Origin: Cellvibrionaceae bacterium
GTDB lineage: Bacteria > Pseudomonadota > Gammaproteobacteria > Pseudomonadales > Cellvibrionaceae
DNA: 64,000 nt
Direction of reading: 5' to 3'
NCBI GenBank assembly: GCA_024707385.1
Contig: JANPZW010000015.1
Location: forward strand, 372,001-436,000
Shown in pieces: positions 25,522 through 34,206 of this stretch. Made by a program: the position numbers and the translations under genes. The notes below the pieces were generated by a model. The model was given only the letters and a program-made list of their open reading frames with translations, had not been told where the DNA came from and searched no databases. Position 1 is the first letter of the stretch. Every line of letters starts with the position of its first letter.

Positions 25522-26070
25522 ATGACTTCCCTCAAAGACCAGTTACTGAAAGCCGGTTTGATTGACCCGAAGAAGGCAAAGCAGGCGGACAAGGAAAAGC
25601 GCAAAGAGGCCAATCAGGCGCGCCGTACAGGGCAGTCGGAGCAGGACGAGATAAAGGCCGCAGCCAAAGCGGCGCTGGAAGCCAAGGCCGAGCGCGACCG
25701 GGAGCTGAATCGTCAGCGTAACCAGGAGGCGGAGCAGAAGGCCCTGCAGGCTCAGATTCGCCAGCTGGTGCAAAATCACCGGCAGTCCAAAGGCGCGGGT
25801 CCTGGGGATATGGAGTACAACTTCACCCACAACAACCGCATTAAAAAAATGCGCGTCTCAACCAAGATCCATCGGCAGATCGTGCTGGGCCATCTGGCGA
25901 TTGTCTGCGTTGGTGAAGCCTTTGAATTGGTGCCGCGAGTAGTGGCAAATAAAATTGCCCAGCGTGATCCTGCGTCTGTGTTGGTGGACAATTTCAATGC
26001 GCAAAGCACAGAGGTAGTAGAGGATGATCCCTACAAGGATTATGTGATTCCAGATGATTTGATGTGGTAA
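25522..26070 (+). CDS. DUF2058 (YaiL) family protein
   Basis: 182 aa, ATG with GAGG 8 nt upstream. Begins SLKDQLLKAGLIDPKKAKQ, followed by a long charged, coiled-coil-like stretch (residues 25-95). The C-terminal domain (YNFTHNNRIKKMRVSTKIHR, LAIVCVGEAFELVP) is typical of DUF2058 proteins such as E. coli YaiL. The charged part suggests nucleoprotein association, but function is unknown. Confidence 0.9.
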   Translation: MTSLKDQLLKAGLIDPKKAKQADKEKRKEANQARRTGQSEQDEIKAAAKAALEAKAERDRELNRQRNQEAEQKALQAQIRQLVQNHRQSKGAGPGDMEYNFTHNNRIKKMRVSTKIHRQIVLGHLAIVCVGEAFELVPRVVANKIAQRDPASVLVDNFNAQSTEVVEDDPYKDYVIPDDLMW

Positions 26071-26110
26071 GAATTTCGGTTTGGTTGCACTTTTGTTGCT
26101 AAAGTGCATT

Positions 26111-26168
26111 TTTGACTAAAGCAAATGTCTTTGACTAAGTAAATGTCGTTGGCTGACTAAAGCACGTG
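26111..26168. repeat. Degenerate tandem repeats between convergent genes
   Basis: TTTGACTAAAGCAAATGTC (26111-26129) is followed directly by TTTGACTAAGTAAATGTC and then a shorter GCTGACTAAAGCACGTG. The last unit reaches into the end of the hemolysin III gene. Confidence 0.75.
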
Positions 26169-26774
26169 TAACCAAACTGCAAAATAATGGCTCACACTTC
26201 CCGCCAAAACGAATAAATGCCAGATGGCGTGAAAGTAGGATTTGCGGTGATCCAAAACGTAAAATACCACTCCAGCCGTATAAAATATTCCCCCGGCCAA
26301 AAGCCATAAAAACCCTTCGTGAGTCAACGCATTGAGTAGCGGTTTTATGGCGACCAGACAAAGCCAGCCCATCACTATATAGAGGGTTACGGAAAGCACT
26401 TCGCGGCGCGGTTTTAAGGTCGCATCCAGAATTATTCCGATAATCGCCAAGCTCCAGATGACACCAAAGAGCGACCATCCCCATGGACCTTTTAAGGTCA
26501 CCAATAAAAAAGGTGTATAAGTCCCAGCAATTAGAAGGTAAATAGCGGCGTGGTCAAACTTTTGAAAAATCTGTTTCGCCCGTCCGCGAAAGCTGTGATA
26601 AAGCGTGGATAGCAGATACAGCAGAAAAAGTGATGTGCCGTAGACGCTGAAACTGATGATCTTCATCAGGTGCCCCTGAGTGGCCGCCTGACTGATTAAA
26701 ATAATCAGTCCTGCCAGTGCCAGGGCGGCGCCCATCAAATGGGTGATGCTATTAAGTCGTTCGCCTTTGTACAT
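26157..26774 (-). CDS. Hemolysin III / YqfA family membrane protein (PAQR-like)
   Basis: 205 aa, seven membrane helices. Family motifs: GERLNSITHLMGAALA at the N-terminus (with the first His), STLYHSFRGRAKQIFQKFDHAAIYLLIAGTYTPF, and FHAIWHLFVLAGSVSHYFAVW with two His at the C-terminus. These His/Asp residues form the CREST-type zinc site. The hemolysin name is historical; members are linked to membrane-lipid homeostasis. It is convergent with the DUF2058 gene. This is the second CREST-superfamily protein within 3 kb. Confidence 0.92.
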   Translation of the reverse strand: MYKGERLNSITHLMGAALALAGLIILISQAATQGHLMKIISFSVYGTSLFLLYLLSTLYHSFRGRAKQIFQKFDHAAIYLLIAGTYTPFLLVTLKGPWGWSLFGVIWSLAIIGIILDATLKPRREVLSVTLYIVMGWLCLVAIKPLLNALTHEGFLWLLAGGIFYTAGVVFYVLDHRKSYFHAIWHLFVLAGSVSHYFAVWLHVL

Positions 26775-26780
26775 AACTGT

Positions 26781-26812
26781 CTTGGCTTTTCGCTACCTTG
26801 GCTTTCCGCTAT
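26781..26812. repeat. 16-nt tandem duplication
   Basis: CTTGGCTTTTCGCTAC (26781-26796) is followed by CTTGGCTTTCCGCTAT (26797-26812), 14 of 16 identical, just upstream of the hemolysin III gene. Confidence 0.85.
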
Positions 26813-26896
26813 AAGGCAGCATCTGCCGCCAACATTCGGTTTTGTGTGTGACAATCCTAGCGGTCATATGTTGCGATAATCTGACCGGCGGGAAAG

Positions 26897-26935
26897 ATTG
26901 TTCCTGTTGAATTCATTGCTCCTGTGGAATTCATT
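26897..26935. repeat. 18-nt tandem duplication
   Basis: ATTGTTCCTGTTGAATTC (26897-26914) then ATTGCTCCTGTGGAATTC (26915-26932) followed by ATT. 16 of 18 positions are identical. Confidence 0.85.
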
Positions 26936-27143
26936 AATAGTTCTCCCCCGAGACGCCCAATCCAGTTGCGCTTCCTTTTGAGAGTATAGGCGATGCTGTC
27001 GAGGGCGTCGTTTGCGTCGTCGGCGACGAGCAGCGCACATCTATGTTATATGCGCTTGTGTCAGGCTGACGCGTGCACCCATTTGTTGCATTGATGCCGC
27101 AAAAATTCATCGCCATTCCTCCCATGTAAACCGCTGTTCTCAT

Positions 27144-27179
27144 GCACGTCACCTTTCTCAGGCTCGTCACCTTTCTCAG
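27144..27179. repeat. 18-nt tandem duplication
   Basis: GCACGTCACCTTTCTCAG (27144-27161) then GCTCGTCACCTTTCTCAG (27162-27179), 17 of 18 identical. Confidence 0.9.
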
Positions 27180-27513
27180 ACAACATCACCCGCTTGAAGG
27201 CGGTAGGGCGCCAGTGGCTTGCTGAGCAAGTGGTATGCCGATTTATCAAGGAGCGGGATAAGAAGACAGTTTTATGGTTAGGCGAATAAATTGAAAAGAA
27301 AAATATAAGCACGGTGAACGAAAGACTGTCGAGTGCGAGAACTTGTGCGTGCAACACTGTAAGTTTTACACGGGAAGGCTGCTGCCTCTGCCGGTTTCGC
27401 TGCGCAACACTTGGTTCACCTTTGAAGGTGTTTATTGGTTATGGGGGATTTTTATTTCTTGATGGTATAAGCCTTGCAGTTCCGTTTCTAATTCGGGAAC
27501 GCAAGGATTGTCG

Positions 27514-29424
27514 ATGGCGATCAAGCAAAGAAGATTTTCAGTGGGCGCGGAATTGGTGGCTTCCGCAGGGGTGCATTTTCGTCTTTGGGCACCGGGGAAA
27601 ACTTGCGTGCAAGTGGTGATAGAAAGCGGCGGCTCCACTATGCAATGCACCTTAAGTGAAGAGGCCAGCGGGTACTGGTCCGGTTTTGCGGATAATATCG
27701 CGGAGGGCAGTCTCTACCGGTTTCGCCTGGATGACGAGGCGATTTTATATCCAGATCCCGCGTCTCGTTTCCAACCTGAAGGCCCACACGGTCCATCCCA
27801 GATCATCTCGCCAAATTTCGCTTGGACGGACGATGATTGGCAGGGAATCCCGGAAGAAAATCGAGTGATCTATGAAATGCACATAGGCACCTTTACCCAG
27901 GAGGGGACTTATCGCGCGGCGGTCGAAGAACTCGCCGAGCTTGCCCGCATCGGCATTACCATTATCGAAATCATGCCCCTGGCGGAATTTGATGGAAAAT
28001 TTGGCTGGGGTTACGACGGGGTGGGTTTATTTGCGCCTTATCATCATTACGGTTCGCCCGACGATCTGCGCAGCTTTATCAACGAGGCGCATCGATTGGG
28101 TATGGGTGTGATACTGGATGTGGTCTACAACCACTGTGGTTCCAGCGGCTGTTATTTTCGCCAATTTTCCCAAGACTATTTTTCCAGTGCTTATAAAGGG
28201 GATTGGGGAGATGTCTTCAATTTTGATGGCGAGAACAGTCAGGCCGTGCGTGAGTTCGTCTGCGACAACGCCGCTTATTGGATAGAGGAATTTCATTTTG
28301 ACGGTTTTCGTCTGGACGCGACCCAGCAGATATTCGACGCCTCGCCGCGCCATATCATCCAGGATCTGGTTGCACAGGCGCGCGCCCACGCGAATGGTCG
28401 TCGACTGTTTATTGTTGCGGAAAATGAGCCACAGCACAGTGCTTTGGTTCTTCCCGAAGCGGACGAGGGTTATGGTTTGGACGGCATAGTCAATGATGAC
28501 TTTCACCACTCCGCGATGGTGGCGATGAAGGGAAAAAGGGAAGCCTATTTTCACGATTATCTCGGTCGGCCGCAGGAATTTATTTCCGCCGCCAAATATG
28601 GATTTTTATATCAGGGGCAATGGTACGCCTGGCAGCATCAGACGCGCGGCACACCGACTTTTGCGGTGACGCCGAGCGCTTTCATACATTTTCTGCAAAA
28701 TCACGATCAGGTGGCCAACACTGGTGACGGCACCCGCCCGGATGCGAAAACCCATCCTGGTTTGTATCGGGCGTTCACTGCTTTGCTGCTCCTTGGTCCC
28801 GCTACGCCCATGTTGTTTCAAGGTCAAGAGTTTGGCGCCAGCTCACCTTTTTGTTATTTCGCTGATCATCAAGGCGAGCTCGCAAATCTGGTGGCCAAGG
28901 GCCGGCGGGAGTTTTTGCACCAGTTTCCATCTCTGGCGTCTGAAGAAATCCAGGTGCAACTCAGTCGCCCCGATGACCCGGCGACTTTTGCCCGAAGTAA
29001 GTTGAATTTTGCCGAGCGCCAGTTGCATTCGCATGTGTACCGTTTGCATGAGGATTTATTGACATTGCGGCGGATGGACCCGGTTTTTTCCCAAAGAAGT
29101 CTGGTATCAATCGACGGTGCTATTTTGAGTGAGCGCGCATTTTTATTGCGTTATTTTTCCCAGAACGGCGCCGATGATCGCCTAGTATTGATTAACCTGG
29201 GAACCGATATTCCGTTGACGCCGCTACCCGAGCCGCTGATGGCTGCGCCACTTAATTGTACCTGGCAAATATTGTGGTCGAGCGAACATCCCCTCTACGG
29301 TGGGCACGGTATAGTCCGTTGGCGCACAGATGATAAATGTCTGTTGCCAGGTTGCTCGGCCTTAGTGCTGCACACTGTTGCAAAAGAGGCCCAAAAAAAT
29401 TCCATCGAAGTTGATTCAGCGTAA
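27514..29424 (+). CDS. treZ: Malto-oligosyltrehalose trehalohydrolase
   Basis: 636 aa GH13 enzyme that releases trehalose from maltooligosyl-trehalose. It has an N-terminal CBM48-like domain (FSVGAELVASAGVHFRLWAP), then a (beta/alpha)8 barrel with GVILDVVYNHCG, nucleophile FDGFRLDATQQI, acid/base FIVAENEPQ and FLQNHDQVAN, then a C-terminal beta domain. WGYDGVGLFAPYHHYG distinguishes TreZ from branching enzyme. ATG 27514 has AAGGA 6 nt upstream; a TTG at 27508 is possible. Its usual partner TreY is not in the window; a debranching enzyme gene follows instead. Confidence 0.93.
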   Translation: MAIKQRRFSVGAELVASAGVHFRLWAPGKTCVQVVIESGGSTMQCTLSEEASGYWSGFADNIAEGSLYRFRLDDEAILYPDPASRFQPEGPHGPSQIISPNFAWTDDDWQGIPEENRVIYEMHIGTFTQEGTYRAAVEELAELARIGITIIEIMPLAEFDGKFGWGYDGVGLFAPYHHYGSPDDLRSFINEAHRLGMGVILDVVYNHCGSSGCYFRQFSQDYFSSAYKGDWGDVFNFDGENSQAVREFVCDNAAYWIEEFHFDGFRLDATQQIFDASPRHIIQDLVAQARAHANGRRLFIVAENEPQHSALVLPEADEGYGLDGIVNDDFHHSAMVAMKGKREAYFHDYLGRPQEFISAAKYGFLYQGQWYAWQHQTRGTPTFAVTPSAFIHFLQNHDQVANTGDGTRPDAKTHPGLYRAFTALLLLGPATPMLFQGQEFGASSPFCYFADHQGELANLVAKGRREFLHQFPSLASEEIQVQLSRPDDPATFARSKLNFAERQLHSHVYRLHEDLLTLRRMDPVFSQRSLVSIDGAILSERAFLLRYFSQNGADDRLVLINLGTDIPLTPLPEPLMAAPLNCTWQILWSSEHPLYGGHGIVRWRTDDKCLLPGCSALVLHTVAKEAQKNSIEVDSA

Positions 29425-29434
29425 GGCCGCGAAT

Positions 29435-29465
29435 TTTAATTGCGGCGGACTTTAATTGCGGCGGA
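29435..29465. repeat. 15-nt exact tandem duplication between treZ and the debranching gene
   Basis: TTTAATTGCGGCGGA occurs at 29435-29449 and again at 29451-29465, separated by one base (period 16). Confidence 0.9.
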
Positions 29466-29493
29466 TAACAATAGGCGAATCGGAGCGGAGAAA

Positions 29494-31540
29494 ATGTCTG
29501 AAGTTGTACTGCGCCAGGTGTCCTGGTTGAATCACTCTCATGACGATGAACTCGCTCTCACCGAGGAGTGGCTCGTCACCAATGGTCTCGGTGGATTTTC
29601 CTCTTGTACGCTTTCAGGCATAGCGACCCGTCGTTATCACGGGCTGCTGGTTGCCGCATTGCCGGCGCCCTTGGGGCGCATCGTCATGCTCAGTCATTTG
29701 CAGGAGTCGTTGATCTTTCCGAATGGCGAGATTGTCAATCTGTCCGAGCGGGAAGTCAGCGGCGCGCGTATGGAATTCAGCGCGCTGCAGCGCCTGCAAT
29801 CTTTTTCCCTGGAAATGGGCCTGCCGGTTTGGCGCTACGAAATCAATGGACTGGTTTTGGAAAAGCGCCTGTTTATGCCGTATCAGCAAAATACTGTGCA
29901 TGTCTGTTATCGCGTGCTCTCCGGTAATGAACCGGTGCGGCTTGAATTGCGTCCGGCTTTGCATTATCGCCCTCTGGAAGCAGCGGTGGATGAGACAGTG
30001 GTTGCGGCAGAGGATTATGTGTTGAGTGTGCGCAAGGATTATTTCGAATTGGATGGCGGGAATTTTCCGCCTCTTTTTTCTCAAAACCCACGGCGTCGAC
30101 TCTACCTTCACAATTGATCGCCGCCGCTGCGACGATATTTTTTATCGCCTGGAATCCATGCGTGGATATGCGGCGGTAGGACAATATTGGAGTCCCGGTT
30201 TTTTTGCTGCAACACTTGAATCCCAGGGCACGCTGACATTTTCTTGCTCCACAGAAACACCTGACACCCTGCGCATGCTGACACCGGAAGAAGCCTTCGA
30301 GCTGGAGGTTAAAAGACGCTTTCAATTGTTGTCGGTGGCCGGTACTGCAGTGGACGATGGTATGCCGGCGGAACTGGTGCTGGCGGCGGACCAGTTTATT
30401 GTTACACCGGCGGGCCGTGCTGAGGAATCCGCCCGGGCAAAAGCCAGTGGCGAAGAAGTGAAAACAATTATCGCCGGCTACCACTGGTTTACCGACTGGG
30501 GCCGCGACACCATGATCAGTCTCGAAGGGCTGACCCTTTCGACCGGCCGCCAGCACGAGGCGCGCTACATACTGCGGACCTTCGCCAATTATGTGAAGGA
30601 CGGTCTCATCCCGAATATGTTTCCGGAACACGACAAAACCGGTCTCTACCACACGGCGGATGCCACACTCTGGTTTTTTCATGCGCTGTCGCGTTATTTC
30701 CAAGCGACGGGCGATCGGGACACTTTGAAGGTGATCCTGCCCAAGCTCGTCTCCATCGTCGACCATCATCTGCGGGGCACCTTGTTCAATATCGGCGTGG
30801 ACCCGGAGGACGGCTTGCTGCGCCAGGGAGAGGAGGGCTATCAATTGACCTGGATGGACGCCAAGGTGAAGGATTGGGTGGTAACCCCCCGGCGCGGTAA
30901 GGCGGTGGAATTGAACGCGCTCTGGTACAACGCGCTTTGCACCCTTGCCGTTTGGTTGGATGAAGAGGATCCGGTCCATGCGGTGCGCCTGCGCGAGCAG
31001 GCCAAACGCACGCGGCAATCGTTCAATCGGCGCTTCTGGTACGAAGAGTGGTGGTTATCTGTATGACGTGATCGACGGTCCCGGCGGCTCGGACAAGGCC
31101 TGTCGACCGAACCAGTTGTTGGCTATTTCACTGGACTATCCGGTGCTGGATGCGGAGCGCTGGGATTCGGTGATGGAGGTGGTGGAGCGGCGCCTGGTTA
31201 CTCCAGTGGGATTGCGCTCTCTGTCCCAGGATCACGTGGATTACAAAGCGTCTTACCGGGGCGACTTATGGACGCGGGACGCGGCCTATCACCAGGGCAC
31301 AGTGTGGGCCTGGCTGATAGGGCCATTTATCGACGCATGGATGAAGATTCATCCGGGCGATCTCGCCGGCGCCCGTCGCTATCTCGCCGGTTTTGAGCGC
31401 CATCTGGGTGAGGCCGGTCTGGGCTCCATCAGCGAGATTTTCGATGCCGAGCCCCGTTCACTCCCCGCGGCTGTATCGCCCAGGCGTGGAGTGTTGCGGA
31501 GGTTTTGCGCTGCTGGAAGAACAGCGCTAAGGCGCACTAG
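29494..31540 (+). CDS. Glycogen debranching enzyme (amylo-alpha-1,6-glucosidase, archaeal/bacterial type), interrupted by three indels
   Basis: Start ATG 29494 (SEVVLRQVSWLNH; GGAG upstream). The N-terminal GDE_N-like domain includes EEWLVTNGLGGFSSCTLSG and IATRRYHGLLVAALPAP. The C-terminal GH133-type (alpha/alpha)6 barrel includes AGYHWFTDWGRDTMISLEGL, VDPEDGLLRQGEEGYQLTWM and DYKASYRGDLWTRDAAYHQG. The frame is broken by an extra T in the T6 run at 30074-30079, an extra T near 31049 (YEE-GGYLYDVIDG resumes), and a missing C in the C4 run at 31452-31455. With all three corrected, about 681 aa end at 31540 (RGCIAQAWSVAEVLRCW). Role: removal of alpha-1,6 branches from glycogen, feeding TreZ-type trehalose synthesis. 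Three lesions leave true pseudogene status open. Confidence 0.83.
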
Positions 31541-32638
31541 CGGCGGTTGCTTTTGGCAGCTCATAACCGTCTGTTAACGTGTTGAGGAAAGCGAGCAGCG
31601 CTTCGATTTCCTCTTCCGTCAGCTCGAGCTTGGCCTTCAGCATGTGGCTTTTGGTTTGCGGAAAGCTCGCCGGCCCCCAGCGTTTGCGGTCGTCCACCTC
31701 GTTGTAATAGTCGATCACCTCGCGCAGGGTTTTGAATACGCCGTTGTGCATATAAGGTGCGGTCACGGCGATATTGCGCATGGTGGGCGCCTTGAAGCGG
31801 CCCTGCGCCAGAACCTTCTCCTCCGCCGTCAGCTTTGATTGGCGGCGAGGCCTATATCCGGGATGCCGTTGTTCAGGTTGACGTTGGGTGGCGTCAGTAT
31901 GTTGTGGTAGCTGAAAGAGCCGAATAGCTGCTTGTCGCCGGTCATGCCGGAGTGGCAGTCGATACAAGAGGCTTTGCCATCGTGCAGTCTGCGACCCAGC
32001 TTTTCCTGCTCAGTCAATTCCACCAAGCCGCGTTGGGCGTAATCAAATTTTGAGGTGAAGGGCGCAAAGGTGTCCGTCATCTGAAATGCCTGCAGGGCAT
32101 CCGCCGTCGCGTTCAACAGCGATTCGTCGCTGGCGAAAACCTCCTTACCGTAAATCGCCTCGAACAAGTGGGTGTAACTTAGCTCGCGCAAACGTGTGGC
32201 GAGGGCCTCACGGGTATTGCCCATTTCGATGGGGTTGAGCAGCGGGCCCAGAGCCTGTTCGGCAAGAGTGTCGGAGCGGCCGTCCCAAAACTGCCCGCCC
32301 GCCCAGGTCCGCCGCCAGTCTTCAAACCTAAACTCCCTGGCAAACTGCGCGTACAAGAGGGTGGGGGTATTGCGCACACCGGGCGCTTTGTTGGCACCTT
32401 CGCTCACTACCTTGCCATCGCTGAATGCCATATCCGGTTTATGACAGGAGGCGCAGGACTGGCCCGCCGGGCTGGAGAGGGAGGTGTCGTTAAAAAGGAT
32501 ATTGCCGAGGGCCGCTTTTTCCGCCTGTTTGGGATCGATGAGGGGCTGAGCTGGCGTGCCGTCCTGTGCTGCGGCGTTTATTGAGATGATCAGGCTGATG
32601 CCACAGAGAAACGCGGCGCATTTGAAGCTGAAAGGCAT
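31527..32638 (-). CDS. Di-haem cytochrome c peroxidase / MauG family protein, interrupted by a -1 indel
   Basis: Starts at ATG 32638 with a signal peptide (MPFSFKCAAFLCGISLIISI), so it is periplasmic. Two c-haem sites are present, CASCH near residue 60 and CIDCH near residue 214, plus GVRNTPTLLYA, FWDGRSDTLAEQALGPL and APYMHNGVFKTLREVIDYYN, all MauG/CcpA family motifs. The C-terminal part lies in another frame; adding one base to the TTT at 31834-31836 joins AANQ to KLTAEEKVLAQG. Repaired length is about 370 aa. The last 14 nt overlap the convergent debranching gene. It is downstream of PepSY and TonB-receptor genes. Whether it is a peroxidase or a MauG/MbnH-like oxidase cannot be told. Confidence 0.87.
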
Positions 32639-32748
32639 GCAGATTTCCAAAAGACTGACGAAACGCGGGCCAGAATAAACAGCCCGGCGCAATTGGACAA
32701 TCGACCGTTCCCCATTCTCCGCAATTGTGAAAACAGCCTGGGTCGGAT

Positions 32749-34080
32749 TCAACCCGGAGACAAGCCCAGCCAGCGCCGGATGCGCTGAATACGTTTCAGT
32801 ACCAGCCATTCGAGCAACAGAATGATCACCAGCGATGCTGCCAGCAGCGGCAAAAGCAGGGCCAACGCCAGAATCACGCCGCTGACCACCTTGCCCACAT
32901 GCCCATCCGGTATTGGCGGCGGTGCGCCCAGAGCATCCTGCGGCTTGCGGCGGCGCCAGAGGATAAAGGCGCTGATGCTCATTAGGGTGAGCCCGCTGGT
33001 GGTGAAGACGCCGAGCAATTGGTTGAACCAACCGAAAAGCTGACCCTCATGCGCGGCGATCCCAATACCGATCACGCGGTCGAGGGTGGATTTCTCCGCG
33101 AAGTTTTTGCTGCGGATGACATTGCCGCTTTTGCCGTCCAGCCAGGCGTCGGCGCGCAGCGGGCGGTTTTGGCTCTGGGATTTCAGTGACCAGGCACCGG
33201 GCATATCGGCGGCGGGGGAGAGTTCCGCAGGGGGAGCGAAATTGAGGGCGAGGGCATTTTGCACCAGCGTTTCCGGTAGCTGGAGCGTTTTTGCGTCCAC
33301 CGCGTTGGATGGTTCGCTGCTGCGCAGGCTCCAGTCCGCCGGTGCTGCGCTGTGATGATCGTGACCATCCTGATGCTGGTGCTGGGGTTGATGATTGCCC
33401 AGCTGCCGCACTTCTTTTAAAGCGCCACCCCACACCAGCGCCCAAGGCAGGCCGGTGATCAGCAGAAATAAGGTAAATCCGGCGACCCAGAAACCCGTGA
33501 CTGCGTGCAGATCGCGCCAGAATGTCCGGCTGCCCTGGCGCAAGCGCGGATATAAAATCCCCGCCGCGCCGCGGGCACCGCGCGGCCACCACAAATACAG
33601 CCCGGTGATCACCAGCACTATCGCCCAGCAGCCCGCCAATTCCACCAGGATGGAACCGACATCGCCGGCGAGTAATTCGCCGTGAAATCGCTTCACCACC
33701 TGCATCAATTCACCATTGGCTGGGACATTGCGCAAAATTTCCAGGGTTACGGGATGGACATAAATCCGATGGTTTTCACCTGAGTGTTGCAGAGTAATGA
33801 TCACCGCATCCTGCGGTGATTGCGGCAGCCGGTAATTGACGAATCGACTGTCCGGATGGGCCGCAAGCGCGGCGGCGATCTGTTCATTCGCGCTGCGGCG
33901 CTGCCCGCTCTCGGCGATACCGCGATAAGGCGCATCGATCCAGGCATCCACCTGCGGCTTAAATAAATAAATCGTTCCCGAAATCGCCAGGGTCACAATA
34001 AACGGCAGGCAGAAAATGCCCGCATAAAAATGCCAGCGCCACAGGGTGCGATAGAGCAAAGCAGAGGTGTTTTTATTCAT
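32749..34080 (-). CDS. PepSY-associated transmembrane protein with His-rich loop
   Basis: 443 aa. Four membrane helices: WRWHFYAGIFCLPFIVTLAI at the N-terminus, AGCWAIVLVITGLYLWWP and DLHAVTGFWVAGFTLFLLI in the middle, and a C-terminal pair. The FHGELLAGDVGSILVELAGC segment is typical of the iron-regulated PepSY-TM family, thought to reduce ferric siderophores or otherwise serve metal uptake. A soluble loop carries HQPQHQHQDGHDHH, a probable metal-binding patch. It lies between the TonB receptor and the di-haem protein on the same strand, probably in one operon. Confidence 0.88.
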   Translation of the reverse strand: MNKNTSALLYRTLWRWHFYAGIFCLPFIVTLAISGTIYLFKPQVDAWIDAPYRGIAESGQRRSANEQIAAALAAHPDSRFVNYRLPQSPQDAVIITLQHSGENHRIYVHPVTLEILRNVPANGELMQVVKRFHGELLAGDVGSILVELAGCWAIVLVITGLYLWWPRGARGAAGILYPRLRQGSRTFWRDLHAVTGFWVAGFTLFLLITGLPWALVWGGALKEVRQLGNHQPQHQHQDGHDHHSAAPADWSLRSSEPSNAVDAKTLQLPETLVQNALALNFAPPAELSPAADMPGAWSLKSQSQNRPLRADAWLDGKSGNVIRSKNFAEKSTLDRVIGIGIAAHEGQLFGWFNQLLGVFTTSGLTLMSISAFILWRRRKPQDALGAPPPIPDGHVGKVVSGVILALALLLPLLAASLVIILLLEWLVLKRIQRIRRWLGLSPG

Positions 34081-34122
34081 TTGGGTCTGCCTTCAATAGG
34101 TAAAAAGATGTGGGACCACCCC

Positions 34123-34195
34123 GCCCTTCGGGCACCCCTCCGAGGGAGGGGAATTTACTGGTGTTGGGCACCCCCTCCGGGGAGGGGAATTTAGT
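34123..34195. repeat. Two hairpin repeats between receptor and PepSY genes
   Basis: GGGCACCCC(C)TCCG...GGGAGGGGAATTTA occurs twice (34130-34158 and 34166-34193). Each copy contains the inverted repeat CCCCTCC / GGAGGGG. A third small hairpin GCCC-TTC-GGGC (34123-34133) adjoins the first. REP-like intercistronic elements of this kind often adjust mRNA stability or partial termination. Confidence 0.8.
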
Positions 34196-34206
34196 GCTGT
34201 GCAGTT

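Larger units (their letters stand above)
26775..27513. other. 739-nt intergenic region rich in short tandem duplications
   Basis: I see no convincing gene on either strand. Open frames here are short and lack SD sites or recognisable content. Three tandem duplications of 16-18 nt are present (listed separately). The 5' half should contain the divergent promoter for the hemolysin III gene and the 3' end that for treZ; no strong hexamers were found. Confidence 0.7.

Noticed and set aside
26897..27179. CRISPR-like repeats
   Set aside because: Units are only duplicated, adjacent, without spacers, differ from one another, and no cas genes are nearby.
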